Source: Cordylochernes scorpioides | Lineage: Eukaryota; Arthropoda; Arachnida; Pseudoscorpiones; Chernetidae | DNA length: 64,000 nucleotides | Reading direction: 5' to 3' | NCBI GenBank assembly: GCA_030710605.1 | Contig: CP092882.1 | Location: forward strand, 14,630,062 to 14,694,061 | Shown: in pieces, positions 1-10,410 of the stretch | Position numbering within the stretch: position 1 is the stretch's first letter | Layout of the letters: each line of letters begins with the position of its first letter | Translations under genes and position numbers: made by a program | Notes under the pieces: model-generated | What the model was told of the DNA's origin: nothing | The model's input: only the letters and a program-made list of their open reading frames with translations | The model's database searches: none

Positions 1-668
1 CATTGCTCGAAGCAAATATTTGAATATAATTCTACTGTCCTATAAGCTTATGTCCATAGTTTACTTGAAAACCATTTCTAAGATTCCATCCTTCAGTGTA
101 GCATATAAAAGCAGAATGATCCAATACAATATTAGAGCTCTGAGAAGCGGTCTGGTGGATTAAATTGGCGAAACCGCTGGGAGGGTTCACCACTGATGAG
201 CCAAGCCCTCCCAATATATTTTTCATCGCAGTAAGGACAGTAGAAGTTCGTTTTATGTATAAAAGAAACATTCGCGCTTTTAAATCCTTTTATTTTATAT
301 GTATAGATGGCGCGTTATTGCTTTGTGTTAATTTATTCCTAATGACCTTGTCTTTATAGTTTGGTGAAGAGCATTGCTCGAAGCAAATATTTGAATATAA
401 TTCTACTGTCCTATAAGCTTATGTCCATAGTTTACTTGAAAACCATTTCTAGGATTCCATCCTTCAGTGTAGCATATAAAAGCAGAATGATCCAATACAA
501 TATTAGAGCTCTGAGAAGCGGTCTGGTGGATTAAATTGGCGAAACCGCTGGGAGGGTTCACCACTGATGAGCCAAGCCCTCCCAATATATTTTTCATCGC
601 AGTAAGGACAGTAGAAGTTCGTTTTATGTATAAAAGAAACATTCGCGCTTTTAAATCCTTTTATTTTA
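1..668. repeat. MITE-like family A, two tandem 371-bp units
   Basis: The unit beginning at the window edge recurs at 372 with very few differences. Inside each unit a core of about 215 bp (about 30-247 and 401-618) is bounded by inverted ends reading TTCTACTGTCCT, so a small non-autonomous DNA transposon is plausible. The core holds a hairpin, GGGAGGG pairing with CCCTCCC, around a conserved loop. Related copies lie near 5640-5945, 19255, 49835, 57205-58125, 59290 and 59635. Short open frames here have no coding character. Confidence 0.7.
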
Positions 669-2516
669 CAGTGACTTTTATTGAAGACACACTCATGGAC
701 AACACTTAAGGAGGTTGTACCTTTTATCATGTATATCGGGATTCAGACAATAACTCTGAAAGATACACTCATGGACAAAACTTTAAGGAATTTGTACCTT
801 TTATCATGTATATCGGGATTCAGACAATAACTCTGAAAGATACACTCATGGACAAAACTTTAAGGAATTTGTACCTTTTATCATGTATATCGGGATTCAG
901 ACAATAACTCTGAAAGATACACTCATGGACAAAACTTTAAGGAAATTGTACCTTTTATCATGTATATCGGGATTCAGACAATAACTCTGAAAGATACACT
1001 CATGGACAAAACTTAAGGAAGTTGTACCTTTTATCATGTTTATCGGGATTCAGACAATAACTCTGAAAGATACACTCATGGACAAAACTTAAGGAAGTTG
1101 TACCTTTTATCATGTTTATCGGGATTCAGACAATAACTCTGAAAGATACACTCATGGACAAAACTTAAGGAAGTTGTACCTTTTATCATGTTTATCGGGA
1201 TTCAGACAATAACTCTGAAGGATACACTCATTGACAAAACTTAAGGAAGTTGTACCTTTTATCATGTTTATCGGGATTCAGACAATAACTCTGAAAGATA
1301 CACTCATGGACAAAACTTAAGGAAGTTGTACCTTTTATCTCATGTATATCGGGAATCAAACAATAACTCTGAAAGATACACTCATGGACAAAACTTAAGG
1401 AAGTTGTAACTTTTATCATGTTTATCGGGATTCAGACAATAACTCTGAAAGATACACTCATGGACAAAACTTAAGGAAGTTGTACCTTTTATCATGTTTA
1501 TCGGGATTCAGACAATAACTCTGAAAGATACACTCATGGACAAAACTTAAGGAAGTTGTACCTTTTATCATGTTTATCGGGATTCAGACAATAACTCTGA
1601 AAGATGCACTCATGGACAAAACTTAAGGAAGTTGTACCTTGTATAATGTTTATCGGGATTCAGACAATAACTCTGAAGGATACACTCATTGACAAAACTT
1701 AAGGAAGTTGTACCTTTTATCATGTTTATAGGGATTCAGACAATAACTCTGAAAGATACACTCATGGACAAGACATAAGCAAGCTGTACCTTTTAGCATG
1801 TATATCGGGATTCAGACAATAACTCTGAAAGATACACTCATAGACAAAACTTAAAGAAGCTGTACCTTTTAGCATGTATATCGGGATTTAGACAATAACT
1901 CTGAAAGATACACTCATGGACAAAACTTTAAGGAAATTGTACCTTTTATCTTGTATATCGGGATTCAGAAAATAACTCTGAAAAATACACTCATGGACAA
2001 AACTTAAGGAAGTTGTACCTTTTATCATGTTTATCGGGATTCAGACAATAACTCTGAAGGATACACTCATAAACAAAACTTAAGGAAGTTGTACCTTTTA
2101 TCATGTATATCGGGATTCAGACAAAAACTCTGAAAGATACACTCATGGACAAAACTTAAGCAAGCTGTACCTTTTAGCATGTATATCGGGATTCAGACAA
2201 TAACCCTGAAAGATACACTCATAGACAGAACTTAAGGAAGCTGTACCTTTTAGCATGTTTATCGGGATTCAGACAATAACTCTGAAGGATATTACAGTGA
2301 CCTTTATTAAAGACACACTCATGGACAAAACTTAAGGAGGTTGTACCTTTTATCATGTATTTCGGGATTCAGACAATAACTCTAAAGGATATTACAGTGA
2401 CCTTTATTAAAGACATACTCATGGACAAAACTTAAGGAGGTTGTAGCTTTTATCATGTATATCGGTATTCAGACAATAAATCTGAAAGATATTACAGTGA
2501 CTTTTATTGAAGACCA
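669..2516. repeat. Satellite S1, ~76-bp monomer array
   Basis: About twenty head-to-tail monomers of 76-77 bp, each containing ACTCATGGACAAAACTTAAG and a TATCGGGATTCAGACAATAA stretch. The last three monomers (from about 2290) are longer because they also contain a GTGACCTTTATT segment, and this longer form is the one found inverted at 6965-7340 and 12295-12745. Most monomers differ by single bases or an extra T. No coding sequence. Confidence 0.9.
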
Positions 2517-3838
2517 CGAGATAACCAAGTCTAAACAAAATTGTCTCTGTTTTCTTTAAAAACAGACGACCGGCCGCATAAAAGACTTCACTTCTTTAAG
2601 TTTTGTCCATTAATGTATTTATAAAAATCGATCCGTAGATAAGTGTCTTTATCAGTTTTGATTACTTGAACTCAAGCTTTCGTGCTTATAAATATCAGTT
2701 ATTGTTCATGATAAATCTCTATTCATGATAAAATTGTGAAAATATTTGTAATTTAAAAAAAAAATGGTTATTGTGTTACACCCGTCAAAGAGAGAGGGTC
2801 TATATGCCCGAAAACTTGAGTTCATGTAATAAAAACTGATCAAAAAACCTTTCCCCCTAAGATGTTTTATTTATTTAAAATTCATATATAAATCCAATAT
2901 ATATAATTAATACAATAGGGGGAGGAGCGGAGAATATATATTACCAAAATTTGCATAGTTAATTACATTCCAATATAGATATCGATTTTAAGATATGCAA
3001 AATCTCTCTAGGGATCATTAGCATTATTATCTATTTGCATATTAGATTATATATTATTTATTTAATGGAATTTAAATCCTTTCTAAATAATGGAAAATCT
3101 CAGGAAAATAACTAATAGTATTAGATTTATAATAAATAATTTGAGATGGGTGCTAAAGTATGTTCAATATATTCTAGATAAATGAACCGGCTTCGACTGA
3201 GACTTTTCAGAATCCGTGGTTGAACTAACCTTGATTTTTCATCATAATTTCAATTAATCTATATAGATTTCTATATTGTTTGAAAATTTAAAATACACTC
3301 ATAGAGCCCTCGGCAGAGCTAACTGCTACAGGGCGCATCTCCTGGTGTCAGATAGGAGAACTACCTTCAGATATGAAGGCCAGCTGCGAAACAAGCAGAA
3401 TAATTCTGACGAATAAACAGTCACGGACCAACAGCAGCATTGTTAAAAGAGGAGAAAGACCTCTTTAAACATCCTGAGTTCAACTGACCTGGTTGATAGA
3501 CCTCAGCAAGGGTTCCTTTATAGGGGTAAGGAGGAGTTGCATCTGTACTTATGTTAGAGTCGGCAGCAAAGGCTTCTGCTTCCATGTTAGAAATGGCATC
3601 AAATTACAGGCAAGGTCAGATTTTCACCAAAGTGTGCTGTTGCCATTATCAACGAAAGCTGCACCCCTACACCTCATTCCATGAGATCAGATGTTGATGC
3701 TGCATCGCCCGTCGCGCAGAACATTCATAAAGAGACAAAACTTAATGAAGTGGAAAGTCTGATGTCGCAAGTTTTAAGTAGACAGAATAAATTATTGTGT
3801 CTATTATAAATATTATTATATATTTCTATGACATATAT
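2517..3838. other. No gene seen; degenerate repeat remnants
   Basis: AT-rich sequence. Around 2788-2824 there is a relic of the family D hairpin (stem then CCCGAAAACTTG). The 3300-3700 part is less AT-rich and holds a 63-codon open frame that resembles nothing I recognise; it may be the worn end of a retroelement. Confidence 0.4.
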
Positions 3839-4215
3839 TATAATCGGAACATGATACGCTAACCTATGCACGAAATAACGTGGGTAACTGGACATGTTTC
3901 GGACCTGTAGACTGTTGTTGGGTTCTGTGCTGTCTGGAGTATAGAAGCTCCATCTATACTTCCTTTCTTCCTGTGGTGAATCTGTATAAGCCCAGTGGTC
4001 TTAATAAAGCTGTATGTATGTATTATAATCGGAACATGATACTCTAACCTTGACGTATGCACGAAATAACGTGAGTAACTCGACATGTGTAGGACCTAGA
4101 GGCTGTTGTTGGGTTCTGTGCTGTCTGGAGTCCAGGAGCCCCATCTATGCTTCCTTTCTTCCTGTGATGAATCTGTATAAGACCGGTGGTCTTAATAACG
4201 CTGTGTGTATTATAA
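3839..4215. repeat. Two tandem ~185-bp repeats
   Basis: The segments 3839-4021 and 4022-4215 are direct copies with small differences. Each runs from TTATAATCGGAACATGATAC to a CTTAATAA tail near its end, as at the 3' end of a retroelement. No open frame of note. Confidence 0.7.
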
Positions 4216-4369
4216 TCGAAATAATATGCAGTAGTGCGCCATCTATATTTGAAAATAGGAACTATATATAGCATGTAAAAAAAGATAGGAGAGAAAGTTT
4301 CATTTTAAAAACCAATAAACCATTTTCAACTGTAATAGTACTAGAATTTTGACCTATTTGTTGTATCTA

Positions 4370-4505
4370 GAAACGCCAGTCTTTTATATAAGTTCAAAAT
4401 TCGAAAATATTTCTACATGTGTAGACATGTGGTGTACTTATATTGAAAGATAGATACTAACTACTCATCGTGATTATCATGACTTCTATCATGTATACTT
4501 TAAAT
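4370..4505 (+). repeat. SINE-like 3' fragment
   Basis: Matches the 3' body of the tRNA-headed SINE at 24127-24425: the TGTAGACATGTGGTG stretch, then a CATCGTGATTATCATG stretch. The head is absent. Confidence 0.5.
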
Positions 4506-4530
4506 ATATAAATAAAACATATATATAACG

Positions 4531-4720
4531 AAAAATGAAATTATACCGCGAATGTTTCTTTTATAAAAAATCGAAATTTATTTTCAAAGAGAAATAGCGA
4601 CATTTCTAACTTTCCATGCCTCATTCTCAAAGTTAGAAATGTCGCTATTTCTCTTTGAAAATATATTTCGATTTTTATAAAAGAAACATTCGCGGTATAA
4701 TTTCATTTTTCGTTTTACAA
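4531..4720. repeat. Foldback hairpin element
   Basis: Nearly perfect inverted repeat with arms of about 88 bp (4531-4618 and 4632-4720) and a loop of about 13 bp. The arms contain GCGAATGTTTCTTTTATAAA and its complement, a motif also found beside family A copies. Such a sequence can form an extended hairpin; it is a MITE-type foldback. Confidence 0.8.
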
Positions 4721-4804
4721 TCATCAGCCGCGTTATATTGTATTTTAAAACATATATATTACTACAGGTAGTTGGCTTTTCTTGATTTATCAAGAAATTG
4801 AAAT

Positions 4805-5330
4805 ATCTAAATATGACTGATTTAGTTTAGTTTGTTCCACTAGATGGCGCTCTGCGATCTAAAAATACTCATGTGAACAGTCAGGTTATGTCTTTATTGT
4901 TTTTAATATCAACACATGAATTATTTCTAAATTTTAAAATATTTGTTCACATACATATATACTTCTATTTTTAATTAAAAAGGTTACCCTTTTTATGGAT
5001 TTATATTTATGGATTGCTTTATTTTCAATATACTACTATTAAAATTAAAAAAAAAAAGAATGAATATCCTGATAACGAACACATCAGCTTTTAAGATAGC
5101 AGAGCGCCATCTATTGGAACAGAAATCTAACTAAACGTTGATTTAACCTTTTCCCTGATATTTGGCCAACCCATTTTATACATAAATCAAGAAAAGTAAA
5201 CAACGAGACTTCTTGACAAATCAAGAAATAGGTATTTAAAACCATACTTGCGTAAATATACGCTAAAAAAACAAATATAATTTGATAAATAATATAATTA
5301 GTCAGATAACCACTTATCAATTTATGTTTT
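4805..5330. repeat. Family B remnants without ribozyme
   Basis: Two partial family B copies. One is at about 4805-4900, and the other at 5060-5270 includes GCAGAGCGCCATCTATTGGA, then TTGGCCAACCCA and AAATCAAGAA segments. They match the copies at 47145-47665 and 53165-53410, but the stretch holding the hammerhead in the 47-kb copies is missing here. Confidence 0.6.
4837..4851 (+). promoter_or_regulatory. CTCF-core-like motif in family B
   Basis: CCACTAGATGGCGCT matches all 15 positions of the published CTCF core consensus CCASYAGRKGGCRSY. The site is part of the repeat, so it may simply be conserved repeat sequence. Binding is not shown. Confidence 0.35.
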
Positions 5331-5359
5331 AGTGATAGAAAAGTGAAAAAGCTAGATCT

Positions 5360-5600
5360 ATATTTGTAAATTAAATTTTATTGCCATCTATCGTTAAAGT
5401 TTTACACAAATAAATTTACTGGCAATGCGTTTCTTTTAAATATCATCAAATATTATCTCTACAGACTCTCATTCAATAACTCATATCATTGCAGTAAGGT
5501 CTGTAGAGATAATATTTGATGATATTTAAAAGAAACGCATTGCCAGTAAATTTATTTGTGTAAAACTTTAACGATAGATGGCAATAAAATTTAATTTACT
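5360..5600. repeat. Foldback element with ~95-bp arms
   Basis: The arm at 5370-5465 is repeated inverted at 5500-5600, around a short centre derived from the end of family A. Both outer ends carry GCCATCTATCG or its complement. Confidence 0.75.
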
Positions 5601-5629
5601 AATATATATTGGTTATGAAAACATATTTT

Positions 5630-5945
5630 GCGGAAGAGCTTTGCTCGATGCAATACCTTGAAATTATATGTATGTACCTCTACAGACCTATAAGCTTATG
5701 TCCATAGTTCACTAAACACCCCTAAGCTGCCTTCCATAGAAAATTCAGGGTATATAACAAAACCAGTCCAATACAATAGTAGAGCGGTCTAGAGATTAAT
5801 TTGTCGAAACCGCTGAGAGGGTTCACTACTGATGAGCCAAGCCCTCTCATTCAATAACTCATATCATTGCAGTAAGGTCTGTATAGACAATATTTGATGA
5901 TATTTAAAAGAAACGCATTGCCAGTAAATTTATTTGTGTAAAACT
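5630..5945. repeat. Family A copy
   Basis: Shares the GAGAGGG/CCCTCTC hairpin and the ACTGATGAGCCAAGCCCTCT stretch with the copies at 1-668, and has inverted ends based on CTACAGACCT. The hairpin stem differs from the 1-668 copies on both sides yet still pairs. Confidence 0.65.
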
Positions 5946-6345
5946 TTAAAGATCTATATTTAAATGTCAGAAAACACCGCTTACCAATTTATGTTTTAGT
6001 GATAGAAAAGTTAAAAAAAGGTAGATCTAAATTTAAATGTCAATAAACACCGCTTATCAATTTATGTTTTAGTGATAGAAAAGTGTAAAAAAAAAGCTAG
6101 ATCTAAATTTAAATGTCAGAAAACACCGCTTATCAATTTATGTTTTAGTGATAGAAAAGTGTAAAAAAAAAAGCTAGATCTAAATTTAAATGTCAGAAAA
6201 CACCGCTTATCAATTTATGTTTTAGTGATAGAAAAGTGTAAAAAAAAAAGCTAGATCTAAATTTAAATGTCAGAAAACAGCGCTTATCAATTTATGTTTT
6301 AGTGATAGAAAAGTGAAAAAAAAAAAAGCTAGATCTAAATTTAAA
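5946..6345. repeat. Tandem array, ~78-bp monomer, about five units
   Basis: Each unit contains AGATCTAAATTTAAATGTCA, ACCGCTTATCAATTTATG, TTTTAGTGATAGAAAAGTG and a run of A. The single-copy equivalent lies at 5310-5360. Confidence 0.85.
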
Positions 6346-6964
6346 TGTAACCAACGAGTAGAATAATTGTGATAATGATTGATGATGATAGGTAGGTAGG
6401 CAGACGATTCTCTCCGCGACCTTGACAATATCGATTACATTGATTAAATTTCCCTCTTTTTATCAAGCAGACGCTGAGAAGGTGGCCATATTGATTCCTT
6501 CCAGAAAACTTTGAGAGAAAGTCCTTGAGCGCTCCAGGCATTGAGAACTAAACTCTACAAATTTCAAAATTCAATCTTCTTTAGAAATCAGAGCATCGCG
6601 ATTTTTAACAAAATAACTCAACAATGTTAAAAATAAAAAAAGAATCAGAGATATAATTTTTTTATATTAAAAAAAAAAGTTTATTTTTAACATTTATAAA
6701 TCGTTTTTTTTTTTGTTTCTAATTTTAAAATAAAGAAAAAATAATAAAATGAAAGAATTTTATTAAATATATATTTTTAAAAAAGGATAAAATATCATTC
6801 TAGAAAACATTAGTCATTATAAATCCTATTTACATAATAGACCATCAAATGTCCTACCGCGCCATCTACATTTGGAAAAATAAACTATTCATTGAGCCAT
6901 AGTTTTTTTTTAAATATATATTTTTAGTATTATTATCCCACGTGTCCTTTCCCGATGTCATGAA
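6346..6964. other. No gene seen
   Basis: AT-rich, with homopolymer A and T runs. A 66-codon open frame on the minus strand has no recognisable features. A CGCCATCTACATTTGG motif lies near 6860. Confidence 0.4.
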
Positions 6965-7340
6965 GACTATATATCCACTCATGGACAAAACTTAAGAAAG
7001 TTGTATCTTTCAGCATGTATATCGGGATTCAGGTATGTCTTCAATAAAGGTCACTGTAATATATTTCAGAGTTATTGTCTGAATCCCGATATACATGGTA
7101 AAAGGTACAACTTCCTTAAGTATTGTCCATAAGTGTGTCTTTAATAAAGGTCACTGTAATATATTTCAGAGTTATTGTCTGAATCCCGATATACATGGCA
7201 AAAGGTACAACTTCCTTAAGTTTTGTCCACCAGTGTACCTTTAATAAAGGTCACTGTAATATATTTCAGAGTTATTGTCTGAATCCCGATATACATGGTA
7301 AAAGGTACAACTTCCTTAAGATTTGTCCATGAGTGTGTAC
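6965..7340 (-). repeat. Satellite S1 (long form), inverted, start of block A
   Basis: Three to four monomers of about 100 bp in the opposite orientation to 669-2516, each with AATAAAGGTCACTGTAATAT added. They start repeat block A; the same array starts block B at 12295. Confidence 0.8.
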
Positions 7341-7681
7341 ACGAATATTCCCCACATAAACATTATTATTTAAGCTCTTTATTAAGGTAAAATACTTTAA
7401 TAAGAAATATATAAATGTCGTTTATAGACTCTTAATCGTTAAACGAACATTCGTCTTATAGGAAGATATAAATAAAGATTTACACCAAAAAGACTTTGTT
7501 AAAAATACGTTAGAGAGAGAGATTTCCTGACCAAAAGATGTTTTCAATCTGTTTATAAATAAAAGACAATTCGCTGAGAGGGGAGTTTCTTTTATATATA
7601 ACGGCAATACAAGTTTTCAACAGTTCCTCGACAGGTGTAACTACGCTACTGAAGTTTTTTGAATTTATACAAATCCATATA

Positions 7682-9197
7682 CAGTAGAACCTCCTTTTAG
7701 TGGACACCCCGCCAGAGGACACCTCTCTACAAAGGACAGTTTTCATTTGCAAAATTACCATTTTTACTATTTAGTAACTCTTCGGTAAGAAGACGACCTC
7801 TCTACAAAGGACAGTTTTTATTTGCAAAATTACCATTTTCCCTTTTTAGAAACTCTCCAGTAAGAGGACACCTCTCTACAAAAGACAGTTTTCATTTGCA
7901 AAATTACCATTTTTACTATTTAGAAACTCTCCAGTAAGAAGACACCTCTCTACAAAGGACAGTTTTCATTTGCAAAATTACAATTTTCACTATTTAGCAA
8001 CTCTCCGGTAAGAAGACGACCTCTCTACAAAAGACAGTTTTCATTTGCAAAATTACCATTTTTACTATTTAGAAACTCTCCGGTAAGAAGACACCTCTCT
8101 ACAAAGGACAGTTTTCATTTGCAAAATTACAATTTTCACTATTTAGCAACTCTTCGGTAAGAAGACGACCTCTCTACAAAAGACAGTTTTTATTTGCAAA
8201 ATTACCATTTTTACTATTTAGCAACTCTGCGGTAAGAAGATACCTCTCTACAAAAGACAGTTTTCATTTGCAAAATTACCATTTTTACTATTTAGAAACT
8301 CTCCGGTAAGAAGACGACCTCTCTACAAAAGACAGTTTTCATTTGCAAAATTACCATTTTTACTATTTAGCAACTCTTCGGTAAGAGGACACCTCTCTAC
8401 AAAGGACAGTTTTCATTTGCAAAATGACCATTTTTACTATTTAGAAACTCTCCGCTAAGAGAACACCTCTCTACAAAGGACAGTTTTTATTTGCAAAATT
8501 ACCATTTTTACTATTTAGCAACTCTTCGGTAAGAAGACACCTCTCTACAAAGAACAGTTTTTATTTGCGAATTTCCATTTTTATTATTTAGCAACTCTTC
8601 GGTAAGAGGACACCTCTCTACAAAGGACAGTTTTCATTTGCAAAATTACCATTTTTACTATTTAGAAACTCTCCGGTAAGAGAACACCTCTCTACAAAGG
8701 ACAGTTTTCATTTGCAAAATGACCATTTTTACTATTTAGCAACTCTTCGGTAAGAGAACACCTCTCTACAAAGGACAGTTTTTATTTGAAAAATTACCAT
8801 TTTTACTATTTAGCAACTCTTCGGTAAGAAGACACCTCTCTACAAAGGACAGTTTTCATTTGCAAAATTACCATTTTTACTATTTAGAAACTCTCCGGTA
8901 AGAGAACATCTCTCTACAAAGGACAGTTTTCATTTGCAAAATTACCATTTTTACTATTTAGAAACTCTCCGGTAAGAGAACACCTCTCTACAAAGGACAG
9001 TTTTCATTTGCAAAATTACCATTTTCACTCTTTAGCAACTCTCTGGTAAGAAGACACCTCTCTACAAAGGACAGTTTTCATTTGCAAAATTACCATTTTC
9101 ACTCTTTAGAAACTCTCCGGTAAGAGGACATCTCTCCCTAAAGGACACTTTGGCTCTGCAATTAGGTGTTATGCTCTACAGGGAGGTAGTTCTACTC
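7682..9197. mobile_element. Pogo/Tigger-like TIR element with expanded satellite
   Basis: The ends read CAGTAGAACCTCC and, inverted, GGAGGTAGTTCTACT, next to TA dinucleotides, as in pogo/Tigger-type elements. The inside is about 20 head-to-tail monomers of 73-76 bp, built on CACCTCTCTACAAAGGACAG, CATTTGCAAAATTACC and TAGAAACTCTCCGGTAAGAG. A shorter version with about five monomers is at 62499-62901. There is no transposase, so it depends on another element. Confidence 0.75.
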
Positions 9198-9297
9198 TAT
9201 TTATATATACAATGGAAATATGAGATATGCAAAAATAATTATTTGCATAATACAGTTATATAAATAATTAAAAAATATATAATAGTTAGTAGTATTT

Positions 9298-9335
9298 ATA
9301 CCTGTCGAAGGGCTGTTACACCCGAAAGCTTGTAT
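9298..9335 (+). ncRNA. Hammerhead-like hairpin, family D
   Basis: Order: stem I strand AUAC, then CUGUCGA, then a GGG/CCC hairpin, then GAAA, a minimal AGCU, then GUAU, which pairs with the first AUAC. This is the hammerhead layout except that core A6 is U. The same U occurs in the other family D hairpins. Activity is doubtful. Confidence 0.4.
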
Positions 9336-9417
9336 TGCCGTTATATAAAATTTTCCCTCAGCGAATTGTCTTTTATTAATAATACTATATACTAAAGGGA
9401 TTATAATATTAACAATA

Positions 9418-9590
9418 GGTTCAAAATCACATTAATAGGTACCGCTCAGCAAGAGCAACCAAGTTCACGATAATTGAAACAGTGAATAATATGTGAAGGT
9501 TATTCACATATTAAACAAAATGTTAACGTGGGATCCTGGTTCATGACTGTCGGGAATCGAGGGTGTTACCCACTCGTCCAACGACTTTTA
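9418..9590. repeat. Family C repeat, copy 1
   Basis: About 170 bp from AGGTACCGCTCAGCAAGAG to CCACTCGTCCAACGACTT. Five copies lie between 9.4 and 15.2 kb. The conserved part includes ACTGTCGGGAATCGAGGGTG. No open frame. Confidence 0.8.
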
Positions 9591-10095
9591 TATTATTAAT
9601 ATAAACAAGTTATATCTGTTTAGTTTATATTTGTAATAATATTATTTAAATGTACTTCTGTGATTTTTTTTTTATAAATAATATTCTAGAAAATATATTT
9701 TAGATGATATATATTTATTTGCTTTGTTGGTAAAAAAAGTCAAATAAATTGAAAAAGTGTGGTTGTTTAAATTGGTCTATATTTATAACATGAATTGATT
9801 AATATATTACCTATATATATTTATATTTTAAATGAAAAATATTATGTTAATATATTTTTAAGATTTTTTAAAATAATATTCTCTATTTTATGTTCAGGAA
9901 TTCAATTGCCATCTATCGATATAATTTATAACTAATAAATTTACTGCTTTCTTCACAAAGCCCTCTCATTCAATAACTTATATTTTTATTTTGACTTAGA
10001 GCGCTATGTTCCACTAGGGACACTTGCATTTAAAATGTAAACTAAACATTGAACGATAATTGAAATATGTACAAGAATTAGTATGCAAGTTAGTT
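9591..10095. other. No gene seen; part of block A
   Basis: AT-rich. It matches 14340-14815 in block B over nearly its whole length, including a GCCATCTATCGATATAATTT motif. No coding signal. Confidence 0.5.
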
Positions 10096-10268
10096 AGATT
10101 ACTGTTCCAAAATCACTATATTAGGTACCACTCAAAAAAAGCAACCTAGTTTATGATAATTGAAACAATGAATGTGAAGGTCATTCACTTATTAAATAAA
10201 ATGTTAACACGGGATTCCGGTTCATGACTGTCGGGAATCGAGGGTGTTACCTACTCGTCCACCGACTC
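10096..10268. repeat. Family C repeat, copy 2, split from its flank by mariner
   Basis: Ends in CGTCCACCGACTC directly before the TA at which the element at 10271 inserted. The uninterrupted counterpart is at 14815-15003. Confidence 0.8.
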
Positions 10269-10410
10269 TACAGGGTGTACCAGGTAAATTGGGACTAACT
10301 TTGACAGTCCATAAAACAAAAACTACTTGAGATTAAAAACTTGTTGTTTTTTTTCATTACGTAGCCATATTCATGTAAAATGCAACAGTACATGTGTGCG
10401 CAGTGTAGTG

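Larger units (their letters stand above)
7545..9390. mobile_element. Inverted-repeat element D, copy A
   Basis: The left arm at about 7545-7640 and the right arm at about 9300-9385 are inverted copies: AAAAGACAATTCGCTGAGAG on the left faces CAGCGAATTGTCTTTT on the right, and both contain GGCAATACAAG or its complement. Each arm carries a hammerhead-like hairpin. A pogo-like element fills the space between the arms. Copy B is at 12955-14110. No gene. Confidence 0.55.

Noticed and set aside
166-212. Family A has GGCGAAACC followed by ACTGATGAGCC, with TTGGC/GCCAA pairing, which looks like a circularly permuted hammerhead.
   Set aside because: Between GAAA and CTGATGA there is no room for stem III, a cleavage triplet and stem I together, and other family A copies do not keep the TTGGC/GCCAA pair. 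I treat it as coincidence or a very old relic.
669-2516. Regular ~76-bp repeats looked at as a possible CRISPR array.
   Set aside because: The whole monomer is conserved, there are no unique spacers, and the DNA is eukaryotic.
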